From contig NZ_QLYX01000004.1 of the NCBI RefSeq assembly GCF_003289645.1, positions 310,001-374,000 on the forward strand: 64,000 nucleotides of DNA, written 5' to 3'. The position numbers and the translations under genes are program-made. A model generated the notes under the pieces. The model was given only the letters and a program-made list of their open reading frames with translations. It did no database searches and was not told the DNA's origin. How positions within the stretch are numbered: the stretch's first letter is position 1; each line of letters starts with the position of its first letter. Shown one piece after another: positions 15,674 to 23,363 of this stretch. This DNA is from Actinomadura craniellae. Lineage in GTDB: Bacteria > Actinomycetota > Actinomycetes > Streptosporangiales > Streptosporangiaceae.

Positions 15674-17827
15674 ATGAACCCCCTGCCCACCAGCGCGTTC
15701 GACCTTCCCGACCGCCTCTCCGCCAAGGCCGACCCGGCGCTGATCGCCGACGACGAGCGACACTTCGCGGCCATCGCGGAGAGCCTCGCCCAGTCGATCG
15801 CCGACCTGTCCGACCGCCTCGACGCCGAGCGCAGGGCCCCCGGCGGCATCGGCCAGCAGGCGATGGACCGGGACATGGAGATCCACCGGCTGACCGCCCG
15901 CCTGCGCGCGCTGCGCCGCTTCGGCCTGGACCTGTGCCTCGGCCGCATGGTCGGCGCGGACGGCACCGAACCCGTGTACGTCGGACGGCTCGGCCTCAAG
16001 GACAGCACGGGGCGCCGGCTGCTGGTCGACTGGCGCTCCACCGCGGCCGAACCGTTCTTCGGCGCGACCCACGCCAACCCGATGGGCCTGGCGAGCCGCC
16101 GCAGGTACCGCTGGACCCGCGGCCGGATCAGCGACTACTGGGACGAGGTGTTCACCTCGGACGGCTTCGACGGGCACGCCGCCCTCGACGACCAGTCCGC
16201 CTTCATCGCCAGCCTGGGCACCAACCGGTCGGCCCGGATGCGGGACGTGCTCGGCACCATCCAGGCCGACCAGGACGCCATCATCCGCGCGGGATCCCGC
16301 GGCGCCCTCGTCGTGGACGGCGGGCCGGGCACGGGCAAGACCGTCGTCGCCCTGCACCGCTCCGCCTACCTCCTCTACTCCGACCCCCGCCTCGGTCACC
16401 ACCGGGGCGGTGTGCTGTTCGTCGGCCCGCACCAGCCCTACCTGGCCTACGTCTCCGACGTCCTGCCCAGCCTCGGTGAGGAGGGCGTGCAGACCTGCAC
16501 GCTGCGGGACCTCGTCGCCGAGGGAGCCGCGGCGGCGGCCGAGACCGACCCGGACGTGGCCCGCCTGAAGTCGTCCGCCGAACTGGTGCAGGCGATCGAG
16601 CCGGCCGTCAGGTTCTACGAGAACCCGCCCACCGAGGGGATGACGGTCACGACCCACTGGTCCGACGTCTGGCTGGGCGCCGACGACTGGGCCGAGGCGT
16701 TCCAGGCACCGGAACCCGGCACCCCGCACAACGAGGCGCGCGACCAGATCTGGGCGGAACTGCTCACGATCCTGGCGGACAAGCACGACGGCGACGTCTC
16801 GGCCGACCTGCTCCGCAAGTCGCTGGCGCAGGACCGGGAACTGCGCACCACCTTCAACCGGGCGTGGCCGCTGATCGAGGCGGCCGACCTCGTCGGGGAC
16901 CTGTGGTCGGTACCCGCCTACCTGCGGATGTGCGCCCCGTGGCTCAGCCCCGCCGACATCCGGGCGCTGCAACGCGCGGACGCCCAGGCGTGGACGGTGT
17001 CCGACCTGCCGCTCCTGGACGCGGCCCGGCAGCGTCTCGGCGACCCGGAGGCGTCCCGCCGCAGGCGCCGGCACGAGGCCGCGATCGCCGCCGAACGGGA
17101 GCAGCGGGCCCAGGTCCTCGACAACCTGGCCGAGGCCGCCGACGACGAATACGGCGTGGGCCTGGTGACGATGCTGAGCGGCGAGGACTTCCAGGACGCC
17201 CTGGTCGACGGCACCGCGGCCCCCGGCACCGAACCGGACCTGCTCGCCGGCCCGTTCGCGCACATCGTCGTGGACGAAGCCCAGGAACTCACCGACGCGC
17301 AGTGGCAGATGCTGCTGCTCCGCTGCCCGTCCCGCAGCTTCACCATCGTCGGGGACCGCGCCCAGGCCAGGCACGGGTTCACCGAGTCGTGGCGGGAACG
17401 GCTCAAGCGGATCGGGCTCGACCAGATCGGGCTGGCCTCCCTGAGCATCAACTACCGGACACCGGAAGAGATCATGGCGGAGGCCGAGCCGGTCATCCGG
17501 GCGGCGCTCCCCGACGCCAACGTGCCGACCTCCATCCGCAGCGGCGGCGTCCCCGTCGTCCACGGATCCACCGCGGAACTCGGCTCGGTCCTCGACACCT
17601 GGCTCGCCGCGAACGCCGACGGGACCGCCTGCGTCATCGGCGACCCCACGTTCCGGCCGGCGCCCCGCGTCCGGTCGCTGACCCCGGAGCTGGCGAAGGG
17701 TCTGGAGTTCGACCTGGTCGTCCTCATCGACCCGGAGACGTTCGGCCAGGGCATCGAGGGGGCGGTCGACCGCTACGTGGCGATGACCCGGGCGACCCAG
17801 CGACTCGTCATCCTCACCAGCCCTTGA
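15674..17827 (+). CDS. helR: HelD-like RNA polymerase-associated helicase, probable HelR
   Basis: A 717-residue UvrD/Rep-like protein of the HelD group. The long N-terminal coiled-coil arm (about 1-110, DPALIADDERHFAAIAESLA) typical of HelD is present. Walker A is GGPGTGKT (216-223), Walker B VVDEAQEL with D534/E535, and late helicase motifs include SINYRTPEEI and YVAMTRATQRLVIL. HelD proteins displace nucleic acid and recycle RNA polymerase; HelR members also dislodge rifamycins from RNA polymerase and are RAE-controlled. Position behind an RAE and an Rgt-like gene supports HelR. ATG at 15674 has GGAGCTGACGCC before it. Confidence 0.82.
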   Translation: MNPLPTSAFDLPDRLSAKADPALIADDERHFAAIAESLAQSIADLSDRLDAERRAPGGIGQQAMDRDMEIHRLTARLRALRRFGLDLCLGRMVGADGTEPVYVGRLGLKDSTGRRLLVDWRSTAAEPFFGATHANPMGLASRRRYRWTRGRISDYWDEVFTSDGFDGHAALDDQSAFIASLGTNRSARMRDVLGTIQADQDAIIRAGSRGALVVDGGPGTGKTVVALHRSAYLLYSDPRLGHHRGGVLFVGPHQPYLAYVSDVLPSLGEEGVQTCTLRDLVAEGAAAAAETDPDVARLKSSAELVQAIEPAVRFYENPPTEGMTVTTHWSDVWLGADDWAEAFQAPEPGTPHNEARDQIWAELLTILADKHDGDVSADLLRKSLAQDRELRTTFNRAWPLIEAADLVGDLWSVPAYLRMCAPWLSPADIRALQRADAQAWTVSDLPLLDAARQRLGDPEASRRRRRHEAAIAAEREQRAQVLDNLAEAADDEYGVGLVTMLSGEDFQDALVDGTAAPGTEPDLLAGPFAHIVVDEAQELTDAQWQMLLLRCPSRSFTIVGDRAQARHGFTESWRERLKRIGLDQIGLASLSINYRTPEEIMAEAEPVIRAALPDANVPTSIRSGGVPVVHGSTAELGSVLDTWLAANADGTACVIGDPTFRPAPRVRSLTPELAKGLEFDLVVLIDPETFGQGIEGAVDRYVAMTRATQRLVILTSP

Positions 17828-17945
17828 CATCGGCCGGGCGGAAACCCGCCGCCGGCCTGCCCGGACGCCGGCTCACCACCGGTACATGCGGGCGCCGCGT
17901 ACCGATCCTTCTAGGGTTCCGGGCCTTCCCACTCGTCCCGCCGGC

Positions 17946-17981
17946 AGGTCCGTCCGGGCGCGGACCAGGCCGAAGTCGGGG
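17946..17981. repeat. 36-base exact copy of an internal menJ segment
   Basis: Identical base for base to 46420-46455, inside the menJ coding sequence (antisense of PDFGLVRARTDL). Beyond it, the nine bases GTTCGGGCC are shared again if 10 bases of the menJ copy are skipped. It sits in the gap between two convergent genes and encodes nothing here. Confidence 0.7.
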
Positions 17982-17991
17982 GTTCGGGCCC

Positions 17992-18675
17992 CTACCCGTC
18001 CCGCCGGCGCACCATCTCGGTGATCCAGACGGGTGCGAACGGGGACGTGCAGCCCGGGGAGGTCGGGTAGTCCTTGAGCACCTCCAGGCGTTCACCGATG
18101 TCGATGGCGCGGGCGCGGTGCTCGGCGTGCTCGATCCCGATCTGGGCCAGGCAGTGGTTCATCGCCCACTGCAGGCGGTCCGGGGCGTCCCGCATCCCCG
18201 CCTCGATGACGTCGAGCAGCCCGGCGAGGTCCAGGACCTCGGGCCGCTTCGCCACGCGTTCGGTGGTCAACGCCCAGCCGGCGCTCGCGACCGCCGGATC
18301 GGGGTCGGCGGACCAGGCCAGGCGCAGCTCCTCGGAGTGCGGGTTCTTCTTCACCACGTAGTTCACGAGCCAGTCGTGCACCTTGGGGGTGCGGGCGTCG
18401 CGCACCATGCCGTCCAGCTCGGCACGCCCGAACGCCTTCGGGCGGCAGATCAGGATCGCCAGCAGCCGCGCCGCGGTGTCACCGGTCTCCCAGAGCCGGC
18501 CCGCGAGTTCCTGCTGCGTCTTCAGCCGCTTCGCGAGGGCGCGCAGCTTGCCGAGGTTCACCCCGTGGTCGTCACCGTGCCGCTCGTTCACCTCGCGTAT
18601 CTTCGGGTCCTCGAGCCCGGCCAGCTCGGCCATGACTTCGGCCACCATCGTCTCGGTCAGCGTCGTCCCGGCCAC
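17992..18675 (-). CDS. AlkD-like DNA alkylation repair protein
   Basis: A 227-residue all-helical HEAT-like repeat protein of the DNA alkylation repair (AlkC/AlkD) family: LAKRLKTQQELAGRLWETGD, TPKVHDWLVNYVV and WSADPDPAVASAGWALTTER are family-like segments. AlkD excises positively charged alkylated purines without base flipping. GTG at 18675 is preferred because GGGAGG stands ten bases upstream. Monocistronic, convergent with helR. Confidence 0.78.
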   Translation of the reverse strand: MAGTTLTETMVAEVMAELAGLEDPKIREVNERHGDDHGVNLGKLRALAKRLKTQQELAGRLWETGDTAARLLAILICRPKAFGRAELDGMVRDARTPKVHDWLVNYVVKKNPHSEELRLAWSADPDPAVASAGWALTTERVAKRPEVLDLAGLLDVIEAGMRDAPDRLQWAMNHCLAQIGIEHAEHRARAIDIGERLEVLKDYPTSPGCTSPFAPVWITEMVRRRDG

Positions 18676-18852
18676 CGCGGCCTCCCGTCCGTCACGCGTG
18701 GAATTCAGCCTACGACGGAAGGCCGGACTCCCGCCGTACACGCCGGTTCGGCGGTGCTTCCGGGCGGCTGGTTACGGCATGATCAGCAGGAGTCTTCGTC
18801 CCGCGGACGCACCAGGACGCGGGATGCCGTCACAGCCGAACAGGATGTCAGC

Positions 18853-19590
18853 GTGAGCGTGCGCCCGGACTGGTTGAACCGCTACCTCGCCGGTGAGCGA
18901 GCGCAGGTATGGCATGAGCTGCGGCAACTGGGCGACCGGATGCGCGCCCCCGGCCTCGCCGAGGAGGCGCAGGCGGTGTGCGACGAGATGGCTCACCGTG
19001 CCCGCAGGAACATCGAGATGATCATCGGCCGGCTGGACGAGCAGGGCTACCGGTTCCACGAGAACAACGACGACCAGACCCCGACCGAACCCTTCGCGCC
19101 TCCCGGCCCCGAGGCCGAAACCCATCTCCGCTGGCTGGAGGAGCGGCTCGGCCCGCTGCCGATGACCCTCTCCTCATGGGTGCGCATCGTCGGGGACGTG
19201 TGGCTGGTCGGAACCCACCCCCAGTGGCGGAACTCGGCGGACGCCGACCCGCTCGTCTTCGAAGTGGAAGGCACCCGCCACCCGGCCGGAGGCATCCGCG
19301 AGTACGCCAAGGAAGAGATCGAGTACTGGCAGGAGGACGAGCAACCCGGCCCCTTCGTCCTCCCCGTGGCACCGGACCATCTCCACAAGGCCAACGTCAG
19401 CGGCGGCGGCCCCTACGGAATCCTCCTCCCCGACGGGTGCGCCGACGCCCACTTCGTCGGCGAGGTCGGCATGCCCCTGGTCGACTACCTCACCTGGGTC
19501 TTCCACAACGGCGGCTTCCCCCGGCCGACCAACGACAACGCGCAATGGGACGTGCTCTTCCAACTCCGGCAGGAACTCCAGCCCCTGTGA
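18853..19590 (+). CDS. Hypothetical soluble protein
   Basis: A 245-residue acidic protein with no recognised family. The N-terminal third is helical (VWHELRQLGDRM, EAQAVCDEMAHRARRNIEMI); the rest is rich in aromatic and acidic residues and has segments such as VRIVGDVWLVGTHPQW and VFHNGGFPRPTNDN, somewhat like SMI1/KNR4-type immunity-style folds but without a firm match. Starts are possible at GTG 18853 or 18859. It borders the defence-like island, convergent with rloB across a perfect hairpin. Confidence 0.6.
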   Translation: MSVRPDWLNRYLAGERAQVWHELRQLGDRMRAPGLAEEAQAVCDEMAHRARRNIEMIIGRLDEQGYRFHENNDDQTPTEPFAPPGPEAETHLRWLEERLGPLPMTLSSWVRIVGDVWLVGTHPQWRNSADADPLVFEVEGTRHPAGGIREYAKEEIEYWQEDEQPGPFVLPVAPDHLHKANVSGGGPYGILLPDGCADAHFVGEVGMPLVDYLTWVFHNGGFPRPTNDNAQWDVLFQLRQELQPL

Positions 19591-19640
19591 CTTCCTGAAC
19601 GGCGGAGCCGGTGGCGAATTCAGGTGGCTCAGTGGTCATG

Positions 19641-19660
19641 GGCTCGATTTACATCGAGCC
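19641..19660. terminator. 8-bp perfect hairpin at the convergent junction
   Basis: GGCTCGAT (19641-19648), loop TTAC, ATCGAGCC (19653-19660), ending one base before the rloB stop codon. Likely bidirectional terminator. Confidence 0.6.
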
Positions 19661-20278
19661 TCACTCGCCCTCGATCTCCCGCAAAAGCTTGTACATGCCG
19701 GATGAGGGGTTGTTGTGGGGGAATCGAGTACCGTCCTGCTCATGTCGCGCATCGAGGAGCTGTGCTCGTTGAGCAGCTTCTTTTCGTAGGGGCATGTAAG
19801 CGTCCGCGTCGATACTTTTCCCGGACCGATTATCCATCGACCGGGACAGTCGTTCGGCGGGATCCGTGTCAACAAAAGAAGAGTGATTGCGGTAGTGCAG
19901 AATCAGCCAAAGCTCAAAGCACGGGTTTGAGATGGCAAGGTTTATCCCATTTGCCCGAGCCAACTCCACGGCTTCGGGTAGGTGTGGATGGTTTCGCGGC
20001 CACTCTACATCAAATATGCACCAGCATTCATCCACCTCAGGATCCCATTTATGCTCTTTGGCCATCTTGACCAGGGTAAGGGGAACCCCCTGCTTCGGAT
20101 GGATGCGCAGGTCCAGCGCGGTATTCGCTGCCACATGGGGCAGCTTCTTCAAACCCCTAATGTAGTCAGGTTCTGAATTCACACCTTCGCAGAAGACCAC
20201 AATGGTACGAAGTTCGGGCCGCTTTCCAGTGGTTCTCTTGAGAGATCGGCCGCCTCGCCTGCCTCCGCGTGGGGCCAT
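19661..20278 (-). CDS. rloB: RloB-family TOPRIM-like protein
   Basis: A 205-residue RloB-family protein. Conserved blocks are VVFCEGVNSEPDYIRGL (E31, E36), the acidic WCIFDVEW (D90, with E92 where DxD is usual), the NPCFELWLILHY stretch (118-129) and NNPSSGMYKLL near the C-terminus. These resemble the TOPRIM-type nuclease core seen in OLD and AriB proteins. It overlaps the ATPase gene by one base (TGATG), so translation is coupled. RloA/RloB pairs occur with restriction loci and resemble AbiL and PARIS abortive-infection systems; the nuclease or toxin role here is inference. Base composition is clearly lower in GC than the core genome around it. Confidence 0.85.
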   Translation of the reverse strand: MAPRGGRRGGRSLKRTTGKRPELRTIVVFCEGVNSEPDYIRGLKKLPHVAANTALDLRIHPKQGVPLTLVKMAKEHKWDPEVDECWCIFDVEWPRNHPHLPEAVELARANGINLAISNPCFELWLILHYRNHSSFVDTDPAERLSRSMDNRSGKSIDADAYMPLRKEAAQRAQLLDARHEQDGTRFPHNNPSSGMYKLLREIEGE

Positions 20279-21573
20279 CAGCCGATCAACCCGAGCGCCC
20301 GCAACAGGTCGGTCTGATCAACCTGGGGCAGGGCACCGAATCTTCCGTGGAGATATGCGTTTTCAAGGTTCTGGGACTTGCGTACACGCTCTCCAGCAAA
20401 ATCAGCCAGCGCGCCAAGACGTGTTGAACCGTCGCCGCGCTTCTCAGTCAACCACACCTCATCTCGGTTTAGATGATTGAGTAGGCTGGTATCGTGTGAA
20501 GAGAAAATGAGCTGGGCTCCGTTTGGGTTCGTAGTCGGACTGTGAAAGATGCGAATCAGTTCCGCCGAGAGGGTGGGATGCAAGCTACCATCCAGCTCAT
20601 CAAAGATGATGACCGACCCGAACTGTAGTGCCCCCAGGACCGGACCAATGAGATTAAACCAGGTCCTCGTCCCTTCGGATTCTGCACCAAGGTCGAACGG
20701 AATACTTTCTTCAGAGGTTTTGTGCAGCAAGCGCACCCTCCGCCGAGTACGCACGTCCGACGAGTCCGGGTAAGTGATCTCCTGATTATCGATCACCACG
20801 TCTTCGATGCCGAGGTCTGCCATGCGCAGCAGGGCGAGCGCTCGCTTACGCCCTCTTGTTTCTGCGCCATCAAATTCCTCCCCGGAGAACAGGGAAAGCT
20901 GATCACCGTGGTCCTCGTCGAACCATCGCGCCGTCGGGCGAGCGTGAAAGGAGCGAGGCGCCACTACGAGGTTGCCCGGAGTTCGGTTTGGTAGGCGATG
21001 CCCAAGGGTCTGTATACGCAGGAGCGCATTGGCAAAATCCGACACAAGCGGCTCATTGAACCTTCTCGCAATTGAGAGCGCCAGCACTCTCGGTGTCATG
21101 AGATCGCGGGTTCCGGACAGTTCGCCCAGCCCGCGTTGCAGCTTGAGCTCAGCCTCTTCCCGCTCGAAAATCCGCCTACGCTTTTTCTCGGGATAGTGGA
21201 ACAGGGCCTCATACATCACGCCCTCGCGGTTCAGCTCCAGAATATATTCGAACCGAATTCCACCGATCTCAAGCTCAACAATGAATTCGCTAGGCGAAGC
21301 AGGCCCGTCAGAGAAAACGAATGGTTCGATCGGAACTTCGTCTTCCCAGAAGCGGAGTGACAGCTGGACCGCGTCGCGAACCCATGCCAGCGCCCCGAGA
21401 ACGTTGGTCTTGCCGGACGCGTTCGGCCCATAGATGGCGGCGACCGGGAGAAGGCTCTCACCGAGATGCGGGGCGGGCCGCGCCGCCTCACGATCCTGAT
21501 CGATTGCGACCATCGAGAGCTCGGCGGTCTCCCGGATGGAACGGTAGTTGCTCACCTCGAACCTGATCAGCAC
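20278..21573 (-). CDS. rloA: RloA-like AAA/SMC-type ATPase
   Basis: A 431-residue ABC/SMC-like ATPase (AAA_15/AAA_21 type). Walker A GPNASGKT (49-56), signature-like GAESEGTRTW (296-305), Walker B VIIFDELD (321-328), switch SSHD (358-361). It forms a two-gene unit with rloB. In related AbiL and PARIS systems such an ATPase senses phage products and restrains or activates the TOPRIM partner. GTG at 21573 has no ribosome site but a TAAGCT -10 box six bases upstream, so it is probably leaderless. Hand count of 20341-20400 gives 30 of 60 GC against 41 of 60 at 30001-30060, which supports acquisition by transfer. Confidence 0.86.
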   Translation of the reverse strand: MLIRFEVSNYRSIRETAELSMVAIDQDREAARPAPHLGESLLPVAAIYGPNASGKTNVLGALAWVRDAVQLSLRFWEDEVPIEPFVFSDGPASPSEFIVELEIGGIRFEYILELNREGVMYEALFHYPEKKRRRIFEREEAELKLQRGLGELSGTRDLMTPRVLALSIARRFNEPLVSDFANALLRIQTLGHRLPNRTPGNLVVAPRSFHARPTARWFDEDHGDQLSLFSGEEFDGAETRGRKRALALLRMADLGIEDVVIDNQEITYPDSSDVRTRRRVRLLHKTSEESIPFDLGAESEGTRTWFNLIGPVLGALQFGSVIIFDELDGSLHPTLSAELIRIFHSPTTNPNGAQLIFSSHDTSLLNHLNRDEVWLTEKRGDGSTRLGALADFAGERVRKSQNLENAYLHGRFGALPQVDQTDLLRALGLIG

Positions 21574-21579
21574 GGACTT

Positions 21580-21585
21580 AGCTTA
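21580..21585 (-). promoter_or_regulatory. -10 box TAAGCT of the rloA-rloB operon
   Basis: TANNNT hexamer six bases before GTG 21573, consistent with a leaderless transcript. Confidence 0.5.
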
Positions 21586-21711
21586 CCCTCCCCTAGCCTG
21601 CGGACACGTGGCCTGGATCGCAGGAGTCGGACGAAAATAGGGCTGTGCTTGCAGGGAGCCCGCACACATGTTGGTTGCTTACCCCAGTCTGGGCGCAGAC
21701 CGCGACTCGAT

Positions 21712-21993
21712 TCACGCGGCCGGGGTTCGAAGCTGAACGAGTTCGGCGCCGAGGCGTTCGAGGACGGGCAGGGTCGGGACAGTGCCACCGGCCTCGAACC
21801 TGACCACGGCCAACTGCGTCATCTCCGCGACTTCCGCCAGCCGGCTCTGGCCCCACCCGCGTTCCTCGCGCAGGGCCCGGACAGTACCCCCAACTACGCA
21901 GGCCAGCCGGGTGGCCGTGTGTGCCTCGGCCACCTCGGGCTCGACCATCCGGCGCTCCCGCAACTTGCCACGCGTACAGCCCACCAGCGGCAT
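21712..21993 (-). CDS. Solitary HigA-like XRE protein, degenerate paralogue of the 25.4-kb antitoxin
   Basis: A 93-residue helix-turn-helix protein (TVRALREERGWGQSRLAEVA, then EMTQLAVVRFEAGGTVPTL). It is clearly homologous in DNA and protein to the HigA-like gene at 25399-25701, but the end reads VLERLGAELVQLRTPAA where the paralogue has VLERLANALGAELVVQLR: four plus one codons are missing, in frame. There is no toxin gene before it. It may be an orphan antitoxin or a decaying duplicate. ATG at 21993 or 21948 could be the start. Confidence 0.6.
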   Translation of the reverse strand: MPLVGCTRGKLRERRMVEPEVAEAHTATRLACVVGGTVRALREERGWGQSRLAEVAEMTQLAVVRFEAGGTVPTLPVLERLGAELVQLRTPAA

Positions 21994-22103
21994 CGCTCAA
22001 CGAATCTGCAGATACACCCTCAGCCTGCAGTAAGCCCGCCGCGACCCGGTGACGCGGCAGATTGACACCGGCCGCTCCATTTTCGTAACCTTCAGCTATT
22101 ACT

Positions 22104-22136
22104 CCCCGCCGTCCTCCGGGACTGGCGGGGCTTTTT
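22104..22136 (+). terminator. Rho-independent terminator with U-tract
   Basis: CCCCGCC-GTCC, loop TCCG, GGAC-T-GGCGGGG, then CTTTTT. It is an 11-bp stem with one bulged T. The T-run is on the plus strand, yet no plus-strand gene ends nearby, so it may close a small RNA. Confidence 0.65.
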
Positions 22137-22189
22137 ACTGGGGACCCGCGCCCTGGAGCAATGGGACCAGTCGGTCGCGCTCATCCTGC

Positions 22190-22298
22190 GCTTCAATCCG
22201 ATGCGGTTTTATCTCGGCCTGCGACTCTGGGACCTGGCGAACACCCACCCACTCGTCTCGGCGTTTCAATCCGATGCGGTTTTGTCGCGGTCTGCGAC
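22190..22298 (-). CRISPR. Two-repeat orphan CRISPR-like array
   Basis: Two 36-base repeats at 22190-22225 and 22263-22298 match at 32 of 36 positions and enclose a 37-base unique spacer (22226-22262). Read on the minus strand, the repeat begins GTCGCAGACCGCGACAAAAC and ends CGGATTGAAAC, the ATTGAAAC end typical of many type I/III repeats. In that orientation the copy with the altered end (GAAGC) is the distal one, as expected for a trailer-end degenerate repeat. No cas gene is in the window. A dispersed duplicate is the alternative. Confidence 0.6.
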
Positions 22299-22624
22299 AG
22301 TACCCCCGATTATGAGCCTGTGACCTGCGGATTTGCAAGATCATGCGCCAACCTCAGGTGGGCGATCTTGGATGGCTCTCGATATTGATCTTCATTGGCG
22401 GTGTTCATGCAGGTCAGGCGTCCTTTCAGGGGTGTGCGCCAACCTCCCGCCGATCGACGGCCAGGGTGAAGGCTATTTGGCCGGTCCAGGCAAGGCTCCT
22501 GCCATCGTAGGAGCAGCCTGTCCAGGCCGCGAGGCGGTCGGGCACGTGGTGAGCGGTGAACAGGCTGGGAACTCATCGGGTGCGGGTTGTCTACCTCGGG
22601 CGAATCCACCCGCCCCTCCAGGGG

Positions 22625-22867
22625 TTACCGGTCGGGTCGTGTGGTCTTGGTAACAGGCCACGGCCAAGTCGCCGGGTCCCTCAGCGCCTGCTCCATCACC
22701 TCAGCGGTGATCGTCTCCAGCAACCGCCAGCGGCCCCGCACCCACACCATCGCCCACCACGCCCCGGTGTGCCCACCCCACCAGACCACCGCCCCTGCCC
22801 GCCGGCTCTCCAGGCGCGCGGCCACCACCCGGGGATCAGGTGCCTGCCGGTCCAGCGCCACCGTCAC
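22625..22867 (-). CDS. Small hypothetical protein, coupled to the gene before it
   Basis: An 80-residue protein rich in Trp and Arg (GAVVWWGGHTGAWWAMVWVR), starting at a GTG that overlaps the stop of the 137-residue gene by four bases (GTGA). No family known to me. The tight coupling and the XRE regulator upstream suggest a small regulated unit of the kind common next to XRE genes in actinomycetes. Confidence 0.55.
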   Translation of the reverse strand: MTVALDRQAPDPRVVAARLESRRAGAVVWWGGHTGAWWAMVWVRGRWRLLETITAEVMEQALRDPATWPWPVTKTTRPDR

Positions 22868-23277
22868 GAGCCGTCCTCCGGGCGCAGCGCCAGAACAGCC
22901 GTGATCTTGTCGGCCGCCGCCGTCAACTCTCCGGCCGGACCCAGCGGCTCCAACTCATCGGGAGCGTCCCGGGTCGGCCCCGACCACACCCAGTGCCACC
23001 ACAACGACCCGTCCCCGTCCGCCGGGCGGCAGACCACCTCCTGGCGCAGGCCCGGATGCAGCGCCCGCCCCATCCGGTTCCCCTCCGCGGGCAGCGCCGT
23101 GCGGTTCTCCGCCCGCACCACCCCGCCCCGCAGAGCACGGGCCGACAGGCCCCGCCGGGTCAGCGCCGTCACCAGCGCGTCAACGTACGCTCGTTCCTCA
23201 CTCGTGATGGTTCTGGGGAGAGCCTGGCGTTCTCGGCGTGCGGGGGGATGGTCCGCGGTGGTGTCGTGGTTGGGCAT
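22864..23277 (-). CDS. Hypothetical protein downstream of the XRE regulator
   Basis: A 137-residue soluble protein. The N-terminal half (SEERAYVDALVTALTRRGLS) is helical; the second half contains EVVCRPADGDGSLWWHWVWSG, so two tryptophan-rich strands as in its downstream partner. No recognised family. ATG at 23277 lies 61 bases from a GGGTAC/GTACCC dyad that may be its operator. Translationally coupled to the 80-residue gene. Confidence 0.55.
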   Translation of the reverse strand: MPNHDTTADHPPARRERQALPRTITSEERAYVDALVTALTRRGLSARALRGGVVRAENRTALPAEGNRMGRALHPGLRQEVVCRPADGDGSLWWHWVWSGPTRDAPDELEPLGPAGELTAAADKITAVLALRPEDGS

Positions 23278-23337
23278 GCGACGACCGTAGGAGCGATCCG
23301 CACACCGTCCGGGTCGGTGTTGTCACCCAGCGTTGAA

Positions 23338-23354
23338 GGGTACAGGTCGTACCC
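23338..23354. promoter_or_regulatory. Operator-like dyad GGGTAC-N5-GTACCC
   Basis: Six-base perfect arms around AGGTC, extended imperfectly by GAA/TTC. It stands between the end of the XRE gene and the two small genes, where an operator for the XRE protein would be expected. Confidence 0.4.
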
Positions 23355-23363
23355 CTTCGGCGA

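Larger units (their letters stand above)
21994..22624. other. Non-coding stretch holding a terminator and a CRISPR-like pair
   Basis: No supported gene in 631 bases. It contains a U-tailed hairpin (22104-22136) and two CRISPR-like repeats (22190-22298), both listed separately. A 32-codon minus-strand frame at 22310-22408 has no convincing ribosome site. The last 215 bases show nothing I can name. Confidence 0.5.

Noticed and set aside
14621-17830. Minus-strand open frame of 1069 codons opposite rgt and helR
   Set aside because: It is the GC-rich antisense of two well-supported plus-strand genes, with no recognisable domains and low-complexity His/Arg/Gly composition.
16864-18852. Long upstream extension of the gene ending at 19590
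   Set aside because: It runs through helR and alkD in wrong phase; only the part from 18853 has protein-like composition.
22104-22136. tracrRNA terminator linked to the CRISPR-like repeats
   Set aside because: The repeat type (ATTGAAAC end, 36 bases) is of class 1 style and no anti-repeat is visible nearby.
22310-22408. 32-codon minus-strand frame upstream of the CRISPR-like pair
   Set aside because: The purine-rich patch before it is too far from the ATG and no family is recognisable; more likely leader-like non-coding DNA.
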